A stretch of DNA of 64,000 nucleotides, from positions 682,001 through 746,000 of the forward strand of contig CALNYX010000017.1 in the NCBI GenBank assembly GCA_942490925.1, in the 5' to 3' direction. Numbering within the stretch: position 1 is the first letter of the stretch; every line of letters begins with the position of its first letter. The DNA is from CALNYX01 sp942490925. Its GTDB lineage: Bacteria > Chlamydiota > Chlamydiia > Chlamydiales > JAAKFR01. Shown piece after piece: positions 42,218 to 50,550 of the stretch. The notes beneath the pieces were generated by a model. That model did not search any database. It was given only the letters and a program-made list of their open reading frames with translations, and had not been told where the DNA came from. A program made the translations under genes and the position numbers.

Positions 42218-42974
42218 AAAAGAAGATGATCATCGGTGTCAAGATTGCCAAAAATGGCAACATGATAAAGAACGATTGCAACACTTTCTCAAGAGAGCCT
42301 CCCTCGAGCGATTCAATTCCAAAGGTTAAACTTGCCGCAAAAGACAAGACCTTAAAGACGATCCAGACAGGGATCAAATCGATCAAGAAAAAGAGCAGGT
42401 TGAAAAAAAGATCGTTTTTCAAACGGAAAAAGAGTGCTTTACGCTCAAACTTGCTCTCCAATGCCAAGTAAGGGCAGACAAAGAAGCAGAGAAATAGCGC
42501 TGTCAAAACAAGCAGCACCGTTCCTAGATTAAGCAGGAAGGGAGCAAACGAAAGAATAACAGACAAGAATGTCCCAAAGTAGGGAATCGCTCTGAGCAGC
42601 AAGAAGACTCCAGAAAGTACCCAAAAGAGTAGATAGAGCAAGAGTAGCGGCAGTGAGAAATAGGAAACGCGCAACATCAGCTCCCAGGAGCTGAAAAGCA
42701 TCTGTCTCAGCAGTGGCCGCTCTCCCTCAATTTGCCTCGCATAGAGCCTGACGAGTACAACTTCTGCAGCAAGAAGAAATCCAAGAGCTACAAAAAGTGG
42801 AAAAAAGAGTAGGCTGTTCTCCCACCATCCTTCCGTCAAGAAAGCAAGAGAGCGAAAGAAGAGAACAAAAACTCCAGCAAAAGCCAGAACAGTAAAAAGA
42901 AAGAGAAACTTCTTTTTTTCAAACGCGTACAAGAGTGCGCGATTGAACATTTCTGAAAGAGATTTTAACGTCAT
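42138..42974 (-). CDS. Polytopic membrane protein, 278 aa
   Basis: Six or seven strongly hydrophobic, Phe/Leu-rich helices, a basic N-terminus and no signal peptide. The layout resembles DUF975/glycerophosphoryl-diester-type bacterial membrane proteins in general form only. The last ~27 codons are antisense to the 3' end of the FAD oxidoreductase gene. Function unknown. Confidence 0.7.
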   Translation of the reverse strand: MTLKSLSEMFNRALLYAFEKKKFLFLFTVLAFAGVFVLFFRSLAFLTEGWWENSLLFFPLFVALGFLLAAEVVLVRLYARQIEGERPLLRQMLFSSWELMLRVSYFSLPLLLLYLLFWVLSGVFLLLRAIPYFGTFLSVILSFAPFLLNLGTVLLVLTALFLCFFVCPYLALESKFERKALFFRLKNDLFFNLLFFLIDLIPVWIVFKVLSFAASLTFGIESLEGGSLEKVLQSFFIMLPFLAILTPMIIFFFNFAVEVHRILASDKTALQEHTTYHS

Positions 42975-42999
42975 AGGGACTACTATGGGTAATCAACAA

Positions 43000-44181
43000 T
43001 TATTTTGCAAGAAGAGCAACAAGCTCCTCTTGTAAGTAGTGCCCTGAAGCGTGCTTTGGATTCACAACTTCAAAGTTAGCAAGTGTAGCTGCACAGTTAG
43101 CATTGCTATGCAATACCGATAAAACAGAGTACACCGAACGGGCATGCATTCCTAAAATGATACAGAGGTTTTCTTGTGCTTTGGGGTTATAAATGATTTT
43201 TTCCCCAATGATCAAGAGATAGATGACTTCAATACAAGTTTGACAATGCACTAAAAGGCGCAGAGTAAATTCAACTACCTCTTTTCGAAAGGTTTGATGC
43301 ACTCCAAAAAGTGTTTCCCAAAGAAACTGAACCTCAGAAGATGTCCCGTCCTGTAGATCAAACTCATCTTTTAACCCACACTTTGTCAGTAATCCTTGAA
43401 TCAATTGCATACACTGCATACGATCCATTACGCTTGTTCGGCGATAACTGGCTCGTTGGCTTGAAAACCTGACACTTACCATCTCACCATCCAACTCTGA
43501 TGTCACAACATCATGTGTCTGAAAACAGACAGTCATCTGGCTTAATAACTTCTCTTTACGCTTTACATTCTCACATTTACTCAAAATATTTTTTAACTGA
43601 ACAACAACCTCTTGGTGGCACGACTCTGGGATTCCAACCATCATCTCTAAAATAAGCCCAACCAAAGCCACATTCTGAGCTTCTTTCCCGTCAAGAACCT
43701 GATCTGGGAGTGCAAACACTTTTTCAGACGGGATCCCCTTTAATGGAACTTCTCCCACTTTCACATCCCCATTAACCTTAGAAATCAAAAGCTTTGAAGA
43801 CATCAAAGTCATTTGGGTATATGTCTCCCCACGTTGAGCAAATACTTTTGTGCGTGAAACTGCATTGATTATCACCCTTGCAACCGGCGTTAAAAGGCGT
43901 TCTATATCAGCGCCTGTTTGACAGCGGCTTAATAGCATCTCGGGCACGTCGAGTACTGTGACACGCTCACTGCGAATGACCGAATGAAGTGGGTTTCTAT
44001 GCGAAAGGATTGCGGCGACCGTACCTAATACATATGAGGCATCAGACGTAGATTGCCTAAAAAGGCTTTCAATGCGGGGTAAAACAGAGGAGTCACTACT
44101 CTTGACAATACGCGCAAGCATTTCCGCGTTTTCGGCTGATGCTTCAACACCCCATTGTTTAAGATCATGCACATAAGTCAT
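43000..44181 (-). CDS. Helical hypothetical protein with one Cys-repeat unit, 393 aa
   Basis: Mostly helical soluble protein with no signal peptide. Residues ~79-105 read VPEMLLSRCQTGADIERLLTPVARV, which matches the junction of two units of the 36-residue repeat in the proteins at 1-5392 (..IPxxxLDKC xxGxDLxxLLxGVA..). Near the C-terminus LLVHCQTCIEVIYLL is a second weak match. It looks like a diverged member of that family, far from the tandem pair. Not a recognised enzyme. Confidence 0.7.
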   Translation of the reverse strand: MTYVHDLKQWGVEASAENAEMLARIVKSSDSSVLPRIESLFRQSTSDASYVLGTVAAILSHRNPLHSVIRSERVTVLDVPEMLLSRCQTGADIERLLTPVARVIINAVSRTKVFAQRGETYTQMTLMSSKLLISKVNGDVKVGEVPLKGIPSEKVFALPDQVLDGKEAQNVALVGLILEMMVGIPESCHQEVVVQLKNILSKCENVKRKEKLLSQMTVCFQTHDVVTSELDGEMVSVRFSSQRASYRRTSVMDRMQCMQLIQGLLTKCGLKDEFDLQDGTSSEVQFLWETLFGVHQTFRKEVVEFTLRLLVHCQTCIEVIYLLIIGEKIIYNPKAQENLCIILGMHARSVYSVLSVLHSNANCAATLANFEVVNPKHASGHYLQEELVALLAK

Positions 44182-44225
44182 AGGGAAAGAGCTTATTACA
44201 CAAGCTTATTAATTGCAATTCTCTT

Positions 44226-45374
44226 TCAAAGACTCTTATAAAGATATTTAGGACGTACAATTGGTGTTCCTCGCCCATCACGCGCTTGGCATCTTTCATA
44301 GAGAATTTGAATCGCAATACCGACAGAACGGGAGACTCCAAAAAGTACTGTATAGTATTCGGGATGAGGGAAACCGATTGCAGTGAGCATCGATCCTGAG
44401 ATCGCATCAACATTGGGATAGGGGTTGGCAATTTTTGGATTCTCTTTGAGCACCTTAGTTCCAGCTGATCGAATCATCAGTGCCATACGTACAAGTGGAT
44501 GATCACGATATTTTTCACGCCCAAGCCCATACTGCACGGTTGCGCGTGGATCTTCAACGCGGAGCACAGCATGCCCAAAGCCATAGATCAACTCTTTGTT
44601 TGCTAACCTATGGCGAATTGCCTCTTCAACTGTGTGCTCTGTTGCATCAGCTCCGAGCTTCTCCACCATATCCTCAACAAAGTGTAAACACTCTTGATTA
44701 GCGCGTCCATGAAGTGGGCCGGCTAGGGCATTCATCGCTGAAGCGATCGAACCATACAGATCCTCAAGACCTGAAGCGACGGCTTTACCAACAAACGTGG
44801 AAAGGTTGCCGCCTCCATGATCATAATGCAGGATATTAAACAGTTTCATGAAATGCGCAAATCCCTCGCTCTGGTTGACTTTGAGCATTTGAGTGAAGTT
44901 TTCCATATAGCCGAGATCGGGACGCGATTTGGGCATCTTGCCAAAGTCAGCATGATGATTGATGACAGCTGCGCCAATCGTTGGAATTTTGGCGATGAGG
45001 TTAAGACAATCCTCGTTCCAGTCATCTTTGAGTTCATACATCCCTAAAATGAGAATGGCCGCTGAAAACAGCGCCATCGGATGTCCTTGACGGGGAAGTT
45101 TGGCGATATGTTTGAGAACTTCTGGTGAAACAACTGCTCGCTTCTGCAGCTGCGCATTGAAGGTATCAAATTCCCCTGGCGAAGGCTCTTTGCCGTGAAA
45201 CAAGAGATAAATGACTTTCTCAGGCGACCACTCTGTAATCTCTGAGACAGGAATGCCGCGATAGAAAAGCCCTTTTTGCGGATCAACAGTGGAGGTTGTG
45301 CAGTATCCAACTGGAATACCACGCAATCCCGTTTCGAGGTGCTCCTCTGTGACTTGAAAAAGAATGTCCCCCAT
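44226..45374 (-). CDS. gltA: Citrate synthase
   Basis: Condenses acetyl-CoA and oxaloacetate. Active-site His in AVINHHADFG-like region and GPLHGRANQE, the third block is FGHAVLRVEDPRA where most enzymes have GHRVY..DPRA, and the catalytic Asp is in YPNVDAISG. Full length (382 aa), of the hexameric/II-like short type. Chlamydiaceae lack this enzyme and have a broken TCA cycle; other chlamydiae keep it. It follows mdh by 7 bp, so oxaloacetate supply and use are coupled. Confidence 0.94.
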   Translation of the reverse strand: MGDILFQVTEEHLETGLRGIPVGYCTTSTVDPQKGLFYRGIPVSEITEWSPEKVIYLLFHGKEPSPGEFDTFNAQLQKRAVVSPEVLKHIAKLPRQGHPMALFSAAILILGMYELKDDWNEDCLNLIAKIPTIGAAVINHHADFGKMPKSRPDLGYMENFTQMLKVNQSEGFAHFMKLFNILHYDHGGGNLSTFVGKAVASGLEDLYGSIASAMNALAGPLHGRANQECLHFVEDMVEKLGADATEHTVEEAIRHRLANKELIYGFGHAVLRVEDPRATVQYGLGREKYRDHPLVRMALMIRSAGTKVLKENPKIANPYPNVDAISGSMLTAIGFPHPEYYTVLFGVSRSVGIAIQILYERCQARDGRGTPIVRPKYLYKSL

Positions 45375-45381
45375 ATTTCAC

Positions 45382-46374
45382 CTACAACAGTTTTTCTTTG
45401 ATACAACACTCTCTTTCAGAGAGGAGTTCTTTTTGTGTGACCAATATTTTCTCTTTGATGAAAAAATCCCAAGCGAGGTCGGGAACAATTTCATAATCTC
45501 CTTCACCCATAGAACGGCATGGGAAACCAAAAATCAACCCTTTTTCAATCCCATAGGGATTATTGTCAGTGCATACAGCACTTGAAAACCACTCGCCTAG
45601 AGGCGTTGGAAAATGTAATGAGCGGATTGCATCAACAGCTGCTTTGGCAGCCGAAGCAGCTGATGATTTGCCAAGCTTATCAATAATCGCCGCTCCCCGC
45701 TTCTGGACAACTTCGAAAAACTCACCGCGGAGCCACTCATCGTCACTCACAACCCCTGAAGCTGGCGCTCTACCAATCTGCGCATGTGTGAAATCAGGTA
45801 CCTGAGTTGCCGAGTGATTCCCCCAAACAATCATCCCCTCCACTTCACTATTTGGTCTCTTTGCTCGCTGCGCCAACAGTGACGTCGCACGGTTTTGATC
45901 GAGACGGAGCATCGCATGAAAATTCTCTTTCTTCAAATTTGGAGCATGATGCATCGCAACTAACGCATTGGTATTGCATGGATTGCCCACTACAAGCACC
46001 TTTGTGCTCTGTTTAGCCTTCTCATTTAGAGCTTTACCTTGCGTGACAAAGATTTTGCCATTCTCAGTCAATAGCTGTGCGCGCTCCATCCCAGGACCAC
46101 GTGGCTTGGCACCAATCAATAGAGCCCAATCGACATCAGCAAACATCTCAAAAGGATCTGTACCGATCTTTACCTCATGAAGGAGCGGGAAGCAGGCATC
46201 TGCAAGTTCCATGGCAACTCCTTCCATTACTTTTTCCATTCCTGGAAGATCACAAAGATGAAGAATAACGGGTTGATTTTCCCCAAACGCTTCACCATTA
46301 GCAAGATGAAAGAGCGCATGATAGGCAAGGTGTCCGCTAGCACCTGTGACGACAATTTTAAGTGGTTTTTCCAT
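45382..46374 (-). CDS. mdh: Malate dehydrogenase
   Basis: NAD-dependent MDH of the group without LDH-like features. Dinucleotide motif VVTGASGHLAYHAL, substrate Arg in GAKPRGPGMERAQLL, NPCNTNALVA, LRLDQNRA with the second Arg, and catalytic His in WGNHSATQVPDF. 330 aa, normal. Operon with citrate synthase. Confidence 0.96.
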   Translation of the reverse strand: MEKPLKIVVTGASGHLAYHALFHLANGEAFGENQPVILHLCDLPGMEKVMEGVAMELADACFPLLHEVKIGTDPFEMFADVDWALLIGAKPRGPGMERAQLLTENGKIFVTQGKALNEKAKQSTKVLVVGNPCNTNALVAMHHAPNLKKENFHAMLRLDQNRATSLLAQRAKRPNSEVEGMIVWGNHSATQVPDFTHAQIGRAPASGVVSDDEWLRGEFFEVVQKRGAAIIDKLGKSSAASAAKAAVDAIRSLHFPTPLGEWFSSAVCTDNNPYGIEKGLIFGFPCRSMGEGDYEIVPDLAWDFFIKEKILVTQKELLSERECCIKEKLL

Positions 46375-46462
46375 GCATTCATCCTACCAAAAGCTTAGAA
46401 AAAAAAGCTATCGCCCTTTAGGAACCTCTGAAAAATAAACACACCAACTTGAGTCATCTAGA

Positions 46463-46800
46463 CAGCTTTGTTGAATAGGTCCTCTAAGAACAAGGAATTC
46501 CTCAGAGCATTCATTTTATTGAGTAATAAGCAGTGAATACAATTCACAATTCTTTGACTATTAGATACTTTAGAAAAAACCCTAGGGCCGAATAGCCTTT
46601 TTATTCTTGAGAAGACTGATTTTATAAGCACTCTTCGACTATATCCGGTCATTCTTCCCATAAGGATTTTGCTGCTCAATCACCCCCTAATCCTCGGATA
46701 ATGCGTAATGCATTATCTCGATTGGGATCTTTATTACGCACCCGACCATTTTTTGGAGGAGGGATAAGCGCACAAACTTCCTCCCTAAGAGAGCGCAGAT
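46463..46800 (-). mobile_element. Degenerate IS5-type remnant
   Basis: Translates in pieces to the C-terminal half of the transposase at 6338-7201: LIPPPKNGRVRNKDP.., then a nonsense codon after GLGGD, a frameshift, and MTGYSRRVLIKSVFSRIKRL. The end shows ctttgttgaatagg, shared with the intact IS. The N-terminal half is missing. It marks the left border of the effector island and fills most of the 493-bp gap between mdh and the next gene. Confidence 0.85.
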
Positions 46801-46867
46801 CTATAGATAAACTAATTGTCAAAAACTGTTTATTATTAATAACAAAACGTAATAAAATTAGTTTATA

Positions 46868-48598
46868 ATGGATGAGATTTCGCAAATTTCTATATACCTG
46901 AAGGACCAAGGAGAGAGACTCAATGAGATCTCTCTATTTGACCCGCTTGCTGCTAGTCAAGTCATTGATAAAGAAGTGACTATAAAATCCCGCCAATGGA
47001 CAACCTCACCACACCTCTCTCTACCATTTAAGATTCAATCATTTGCGTTCAAGCACTTCAAATTCTTGATTCCTGAGAAGCGGAGCGATGCTAGCGCGCA
47101 GCTGAGAACTGTTTTAGCCACCCTTTTAGTGCAAGAGAACCTACGCGACTACTTTTTCAAGAGGCGCGAGCATTTTTTTGCAGCGATTCAAAAAGCGGCT
47201 CGGATGCTTGGGCTCGATGAGATTACCCTTCCCTCTAGTGGAAACGCTATTGATATCTCTAGGGAGCTAACGACGCTGGCAAATGGTATTTGCCTATTTG
47301 ATACACCGAGTGAGCTTGCGCTGCAGATCATGTCGATCCCCAAGAGTCAGCAAAACTCTATCCTCTATGAGATCCTCAACCGTGTCGAGCGTGAGCCAGT
47401 ACAGTCGGTTCTTGAAGTGGTGCATTCCACTGGTGTTAAGCAGCTCGAGCTGATGACTAAATATATGCAGTATCGTGTGCAGGAGATTAAGCCAACTGGA
47501 AAAGTCGCCTATGTTCGAGCAGAGAACCGGGCAACCTCAACAGTGCGTACGCGGGAAAATATCTTGCCCGATGCACGAGGCGTGACCAATCAACGTCTCG
47601 TCTACGATGTTGGATCTGCCACCAAAATTGGTGCCTACTCTGGGGAAATTGCGACGACCCACAACTTGATTGAACAGATCTTGCTCATCTTGGATGAAGC
47701 ACCGAGTGAAGTCTACATAGTCGACCAGACGCCAGCTGATGAGGAGAAGCGCATTCTTTTCACCTCTCTCTACTCTTGGAATGAGCTGGGGTTGATTTCC
47801 AACCAGCGTGAAGCAATCCGCCTACTCAACGGCAAGACCTTGATCATCAACCAGGCTGATGGCTCAAAGCGGAGCTACCTGCTGCGATTGACCTACTTCA
47901 ATATCCCCTTCAACAACTGGAATCGTTTTCCAACGCCGAGTGAGACACGCGCTGTGATGGATGATGTGAATGAAGAGGCGCTGGTTTGGCTCACCTATTT
48001 TGCCATGCAACAACTGGGCATGCCGACAAAAGAGCTTGAAATTCTGACCACTGAGATCTGCTCGAACGAGCCTGACTTTTTAAAGCGGCAGCAAAACACC
48101 TTGGCTGCAATCGACGCCTTTCGCCTCTTTAAGGGAGAGATTGTGATGCAGTTGCAAGATCAGCCTAAAACTGATCTGATTGACACGTTGATCGCCCTTC
48201 TAACCAAGAAGCGAAGTGATCAAAAGGGGCTCAAAGGCATTGACGAGCTGCTCTACCTCAACCAGCTAGCCTCTCTACTTGGATGCGAGCATAACAAGAA
48301 TTGCCAGAATGCAACAAGGCGATCAGCCGGAGCTAAGGCGGCTGACAAAGCGCAGCATGCCTTTTACAACCTCAAAGGGAAGAGCTTTCTTCCAGGGCGT
48401 GAAACAGAAGATGAGCAGAGGCTTTTTCAGACGCTCTACAGCATGTATCTTGTCTGGGAGGAGCCTGGAATCAACTCTATCCTCAGTAGCGGTGATGGCT
48501 CCAAAAAGCAGTATCACAACTTTGTCATGAAAAACCCTGAGACAAGCCGCTATCTCATCCGCAGCCTAAAAAAGAACCCTGAACTCTATTTGAATTAG
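46868..48598 (+). CDS. Candidate SopB/IpgD-type inositol phosphatase effector, 576 aa
   Basis: No signal peptide or membrane helix. Near residues 470-500 the sequence runs LNQLASLLGCEHNKNC then QNATRRSAGAKAADKA. This lines up with the SopB/SigD/IpgD active-site region (LA.ELG..PCWNCKSGKDRTG..DAE): NC is in the same place and the CX5R spacing is kept (CQNATRR). Downstream EDEQRLFQTLY and ILSSGDGSKKQY match the SopB block after the active site in pattern. The P-loop is unusual (QNATR instead of KSGKD), so activity is uncertain. SopB-like effectors act on host phosphoinositides. The gene starts right after the IS remnant. Confidence 0.5.
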   Translation: MDEISQISIYLKDQGERLNEISLFDPLAASQVIDKEVTIKSRQWTTSPHLSLPFKIQSFAFKHFKFLIPEKRSDASAQLRTVLATLLVQENLRDYFFKRREHFFAAIQKAARMLGLDEITLPSSGNAIDISRELTTLANGICLFDTPSELALQIMSIPKSQQNSILYEILNRVEREPVQSVLEVVHSTGVKQLELMTKYMQYRVQEIKPTGKVAYVRAENRATSTVRTRENILPDARGVTNQRLVYDVGSATKIGAYSGEIATTHNLIEQILLILDEAPSEVYIVDQTPADEEKRILFTSLYSWNELGLISNQREAIRLLNGKTLIINQADGSKRSYLLRLTYFNIPFNNWNRFPTPSETRAVMDDVNEEALVWLTYFAMQQLGMPTKELEILTTEICSNEPDFLKRQQNTLAAIDAFRLFKGEIVMQLQDQPKTDLIDTLIALLTKKRSDQKGLKGIDELLYLNQLASLLGCEHNKNCQNATRRSAGAKAADKAQHAFYNLKGKSFLPGRETEDEQRLFQTLYSMYLVWEEPGINSILSSGDGSKKQYHNFVMKNPETSRYLIRSLKKNPELYLN

Positions 48599-48618
48599 CT
48601 GATTATTGCAGGCATGAG

Positions 48619-48644
48619 CCCTTTACCTTTGCAAAGATAAAGGG
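48619..48644. terminator. Hairpin between convergent effector genes
   Basis: CCCTTTA-c-CTTT-gc-AAAG-a-TAAAGGG, an 11-bp stem with one mismatch, midway between stops at 48598 and 48668. Probably a shared terminator. Confidence 0.5.
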
Positions 48645-48667
48645 ATCAAAGCCACGCAACCACCTCT

Positions 48668-50416
48668 CTATTTAGGCTGACGAGGAATGCGATAAGTGAT
48701 ACGTCTAATTTCGTCCCCTCTACGAAAGGTAGTACTTCCTGTGGAGAAGTGATTGACACCCTTAACTAAATGGCTCCGTCCAGAGTGGTCAATCGCCTCT
48801 AACATCCTAATATATTGAGGACGGTAAAGAATTTCAATTTGTTTTAATCCTTTCTGATGCGCTAACCGCTCAAGAGCTGTAAGAGTCCCATCTACCATTG
48901 GGATATGCCTAATCTCGCCACTTGATTTTGTAACAAGGCTCTCATAGTTGCCACCAAATCTATGAAATGACGCTCTACCTCCAACATAGACTATTGCTCT
49001 TTGTTGGCTAGTTTGTAATATGGGAACCTGCCCACTGACAAACCCCCCTTGTACATAAACTTTTTCAAGTTGTACCCTTCCAGCTTTAGAAAAAAACTCT
49101 CCAAATGTTTGAGGAAGATTTTTTGGCATTAAAGCTTGACCAACTTGAGTTTTAGCCCTAACAACTTCAGCAGAAACTGCTCGTTGATGAGTGCGTGCTG
49201 CAAGTTTTATTTTATCAGTTGCTGTAAAGAGAGTTACTGCACCAGATTCCTCTACTAGCGGAGGGGCAGCTAGAGCCACTCCATTTCCTGTTGCGCCTGT
49301 GCGCCCCATCTTTGTAACCTGTTTAGTAACACCTCCTCCGACGAGAACAAGCCCAATATTCAAAAGATCTCCACCCGTAGCTTGTGTATGCCCTCGAGCA
49401 ATTCCCATATCTTCAAATGAAACAACTGTTGAACGACCAAGCTCAACAAGGCGATCTGGGATAACATAATCACCAACTGTGTGTAGAGCAGAGGCAACAC
49501 TATGCTGAGCTGCAGCACACTGCGTTTTTACATCAAATACAGTACAGACACCTGAAGCACCAGAAGCAATCGCATCACCGAGAACGCGCAAGGGGTAGCC
49601 TACTACATTTGTGACAGTCATTAGTCCGCTTAATCCCTCAGCACCAAAAGAGCGCAACTCGACTGGATACTTGCTGCCTGCAGCAAGTTTTTGAGCCTCT
49701 TTTGGGGCTCCCCAACGAGGAAAACGATAAACTCCATCACCACCCTGGACAGCCTGAGCATGATTAATGACTCTTTGAAAGGCATCTTGAGCTCTAGCTG
49801 CGGTGACAACTGGTCCCGGTTCTGCATTACAACGATTATCCTCTACATCCCTTTCGACACGCTGTAATCTATGGAGATTTGCCACATGTTTGTAGGTTTG
49901 GACAACTGATTCAGTTGGTAATCCTCCAAAGGTACCTGAAAAACTCAGCTCTAATTCGGGAAGAGTAGATGACCGTCCACTATTTTCTACTTGGGGTGGC
50001 ACTGTTGCAGCTCGAGGCCTAGGTGTTTCAAAAAGAGAACTTCCCTCCATAACCATAACATCAGCTCGTGCGAGTAGCATCTGTTTACCCGAAGGTAATT
50101 CAGGATGATCAGGCTGATTAAGGGATCTTTCAAAATCAGACATCTGAAAGTCAACATGCAATGAAGGATCCGCCGCTGGCAATGGACACATAGGACCTGA
50201 TGAAAAAGCTGCTGTTTGATGCCCCTGCAGAATGTGAGAGAGTGTGTTAACGCGCTCTGTGCGCTCTGTTTGAAGGGTACTGTCATATCCATTTAAGCCT
50301 CCTGAAAGCCTTGAGCAAACTGCCTCCCCCTCAGTTCGAGTCCCGCTATTTACCCCATATGAGGAAGGGTTAAAATAATCGTCCTCTTCGTTTCTACCAA
50401 ATGTAATATGTGCCAT
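48668..50416 (-). CDS. Putative effector, shared N-terminus type, 582 aa
   Basis: Residues 1-~130 are clearly paralogous to the next gene (MxHIxFGxxEExDYFNPS, RVNTLSHILQ, HQTAAFSSGPMC, MVMEGSSLF). After that the two diverge completely. The middle is Gly/Val/Ala-rich with TVTNVVGYPLRVLGDAIASG and TGGDLLNIGLVLVGGG, like the linker regions of polymorphic toxins. The C-terminal ~120 residues are a compact alpha/beta stretch ending in GDEIRRITYRIPR. No catalytic motif recognised. A common head with variable tails suggests a secretion or targeting N-terminus (inference). Confidence 0.7.
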   Translation of the reverse strand: MAHITFGRNEEDDYFNPSSYGVNSGTRTEGEAVCSRLSGGLNGYDSTLQTERTERVNTLSHILQGHQTAAFSSGPMCPLPAADPSLHVDFQMSDFERSLNQPDHPELPSGKQMLLARADVMVMEGSSLFETPRPRAATVPPQVENSGRSSTLPELELSFSGTFGGLPTESVVQTYKHVANLHRLQRVERDVEDNRCNAEPGPVVTAARAQDAFQRVINHAQAVQGGDGVYRFPRWGAPKEAQKLAAGSKYPVELRSFGAEGLSGLMTVTNVVGYPLRVLGDAIASGASGVCTVFDVKTQCAAAQHSVASALHTVGDYVIPDRLVELGRSTVVSFEDMGIARGHTQATGGDLLNIGLVLVGGGVTKQVTKMGRTGATGNGVALAAPPLVEESGAVTLFTATDKIKLAARTHQRAVSAEVVRAKTQVGQALMPKNLPQTFGEFFSKAGRVQLEKVYVQGGFVSGQVPILQTSQQRAIVYVGGRASFHRFGGNYESLVTKSSGEIRHIPMVDGTLTALERLAHQKGLKQIEILYRPQYIRMLEAIDHSGRSHLVKGVNHFSTGSTTFRRGDEIRRITYRIPRQPK

Positions 50417-50431
50417 GTTTCCTGCCTTGCT

Positions 50432-50550
50432 TTATTTTTTAATCTCTGTCGTTATTGAAAGATTTCCCTCTCGTGAAGAGGTAATTTCGCCTGGTACATC
50501 TGCTCTCACCGTATCTGTTAACCCATTCGCCACTCCGCTGATAAACACGC
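50432..50550 (-). pseudogene. C-terminal scrap of the 476-aa U-box-like gene
   Basis: The minus-strand frame ends EITSSREGNLSITTEIKK-stop, matching the end of the intact gene at 51681 (QITPSREGDLSVTAQVKN-stop). It sits just upstream of the 582-aa gene exactly as the intact gene sits upstream of the 371-aa gene. No start is present. It is a relic of a tandem duplication. Confidence 0.75.
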
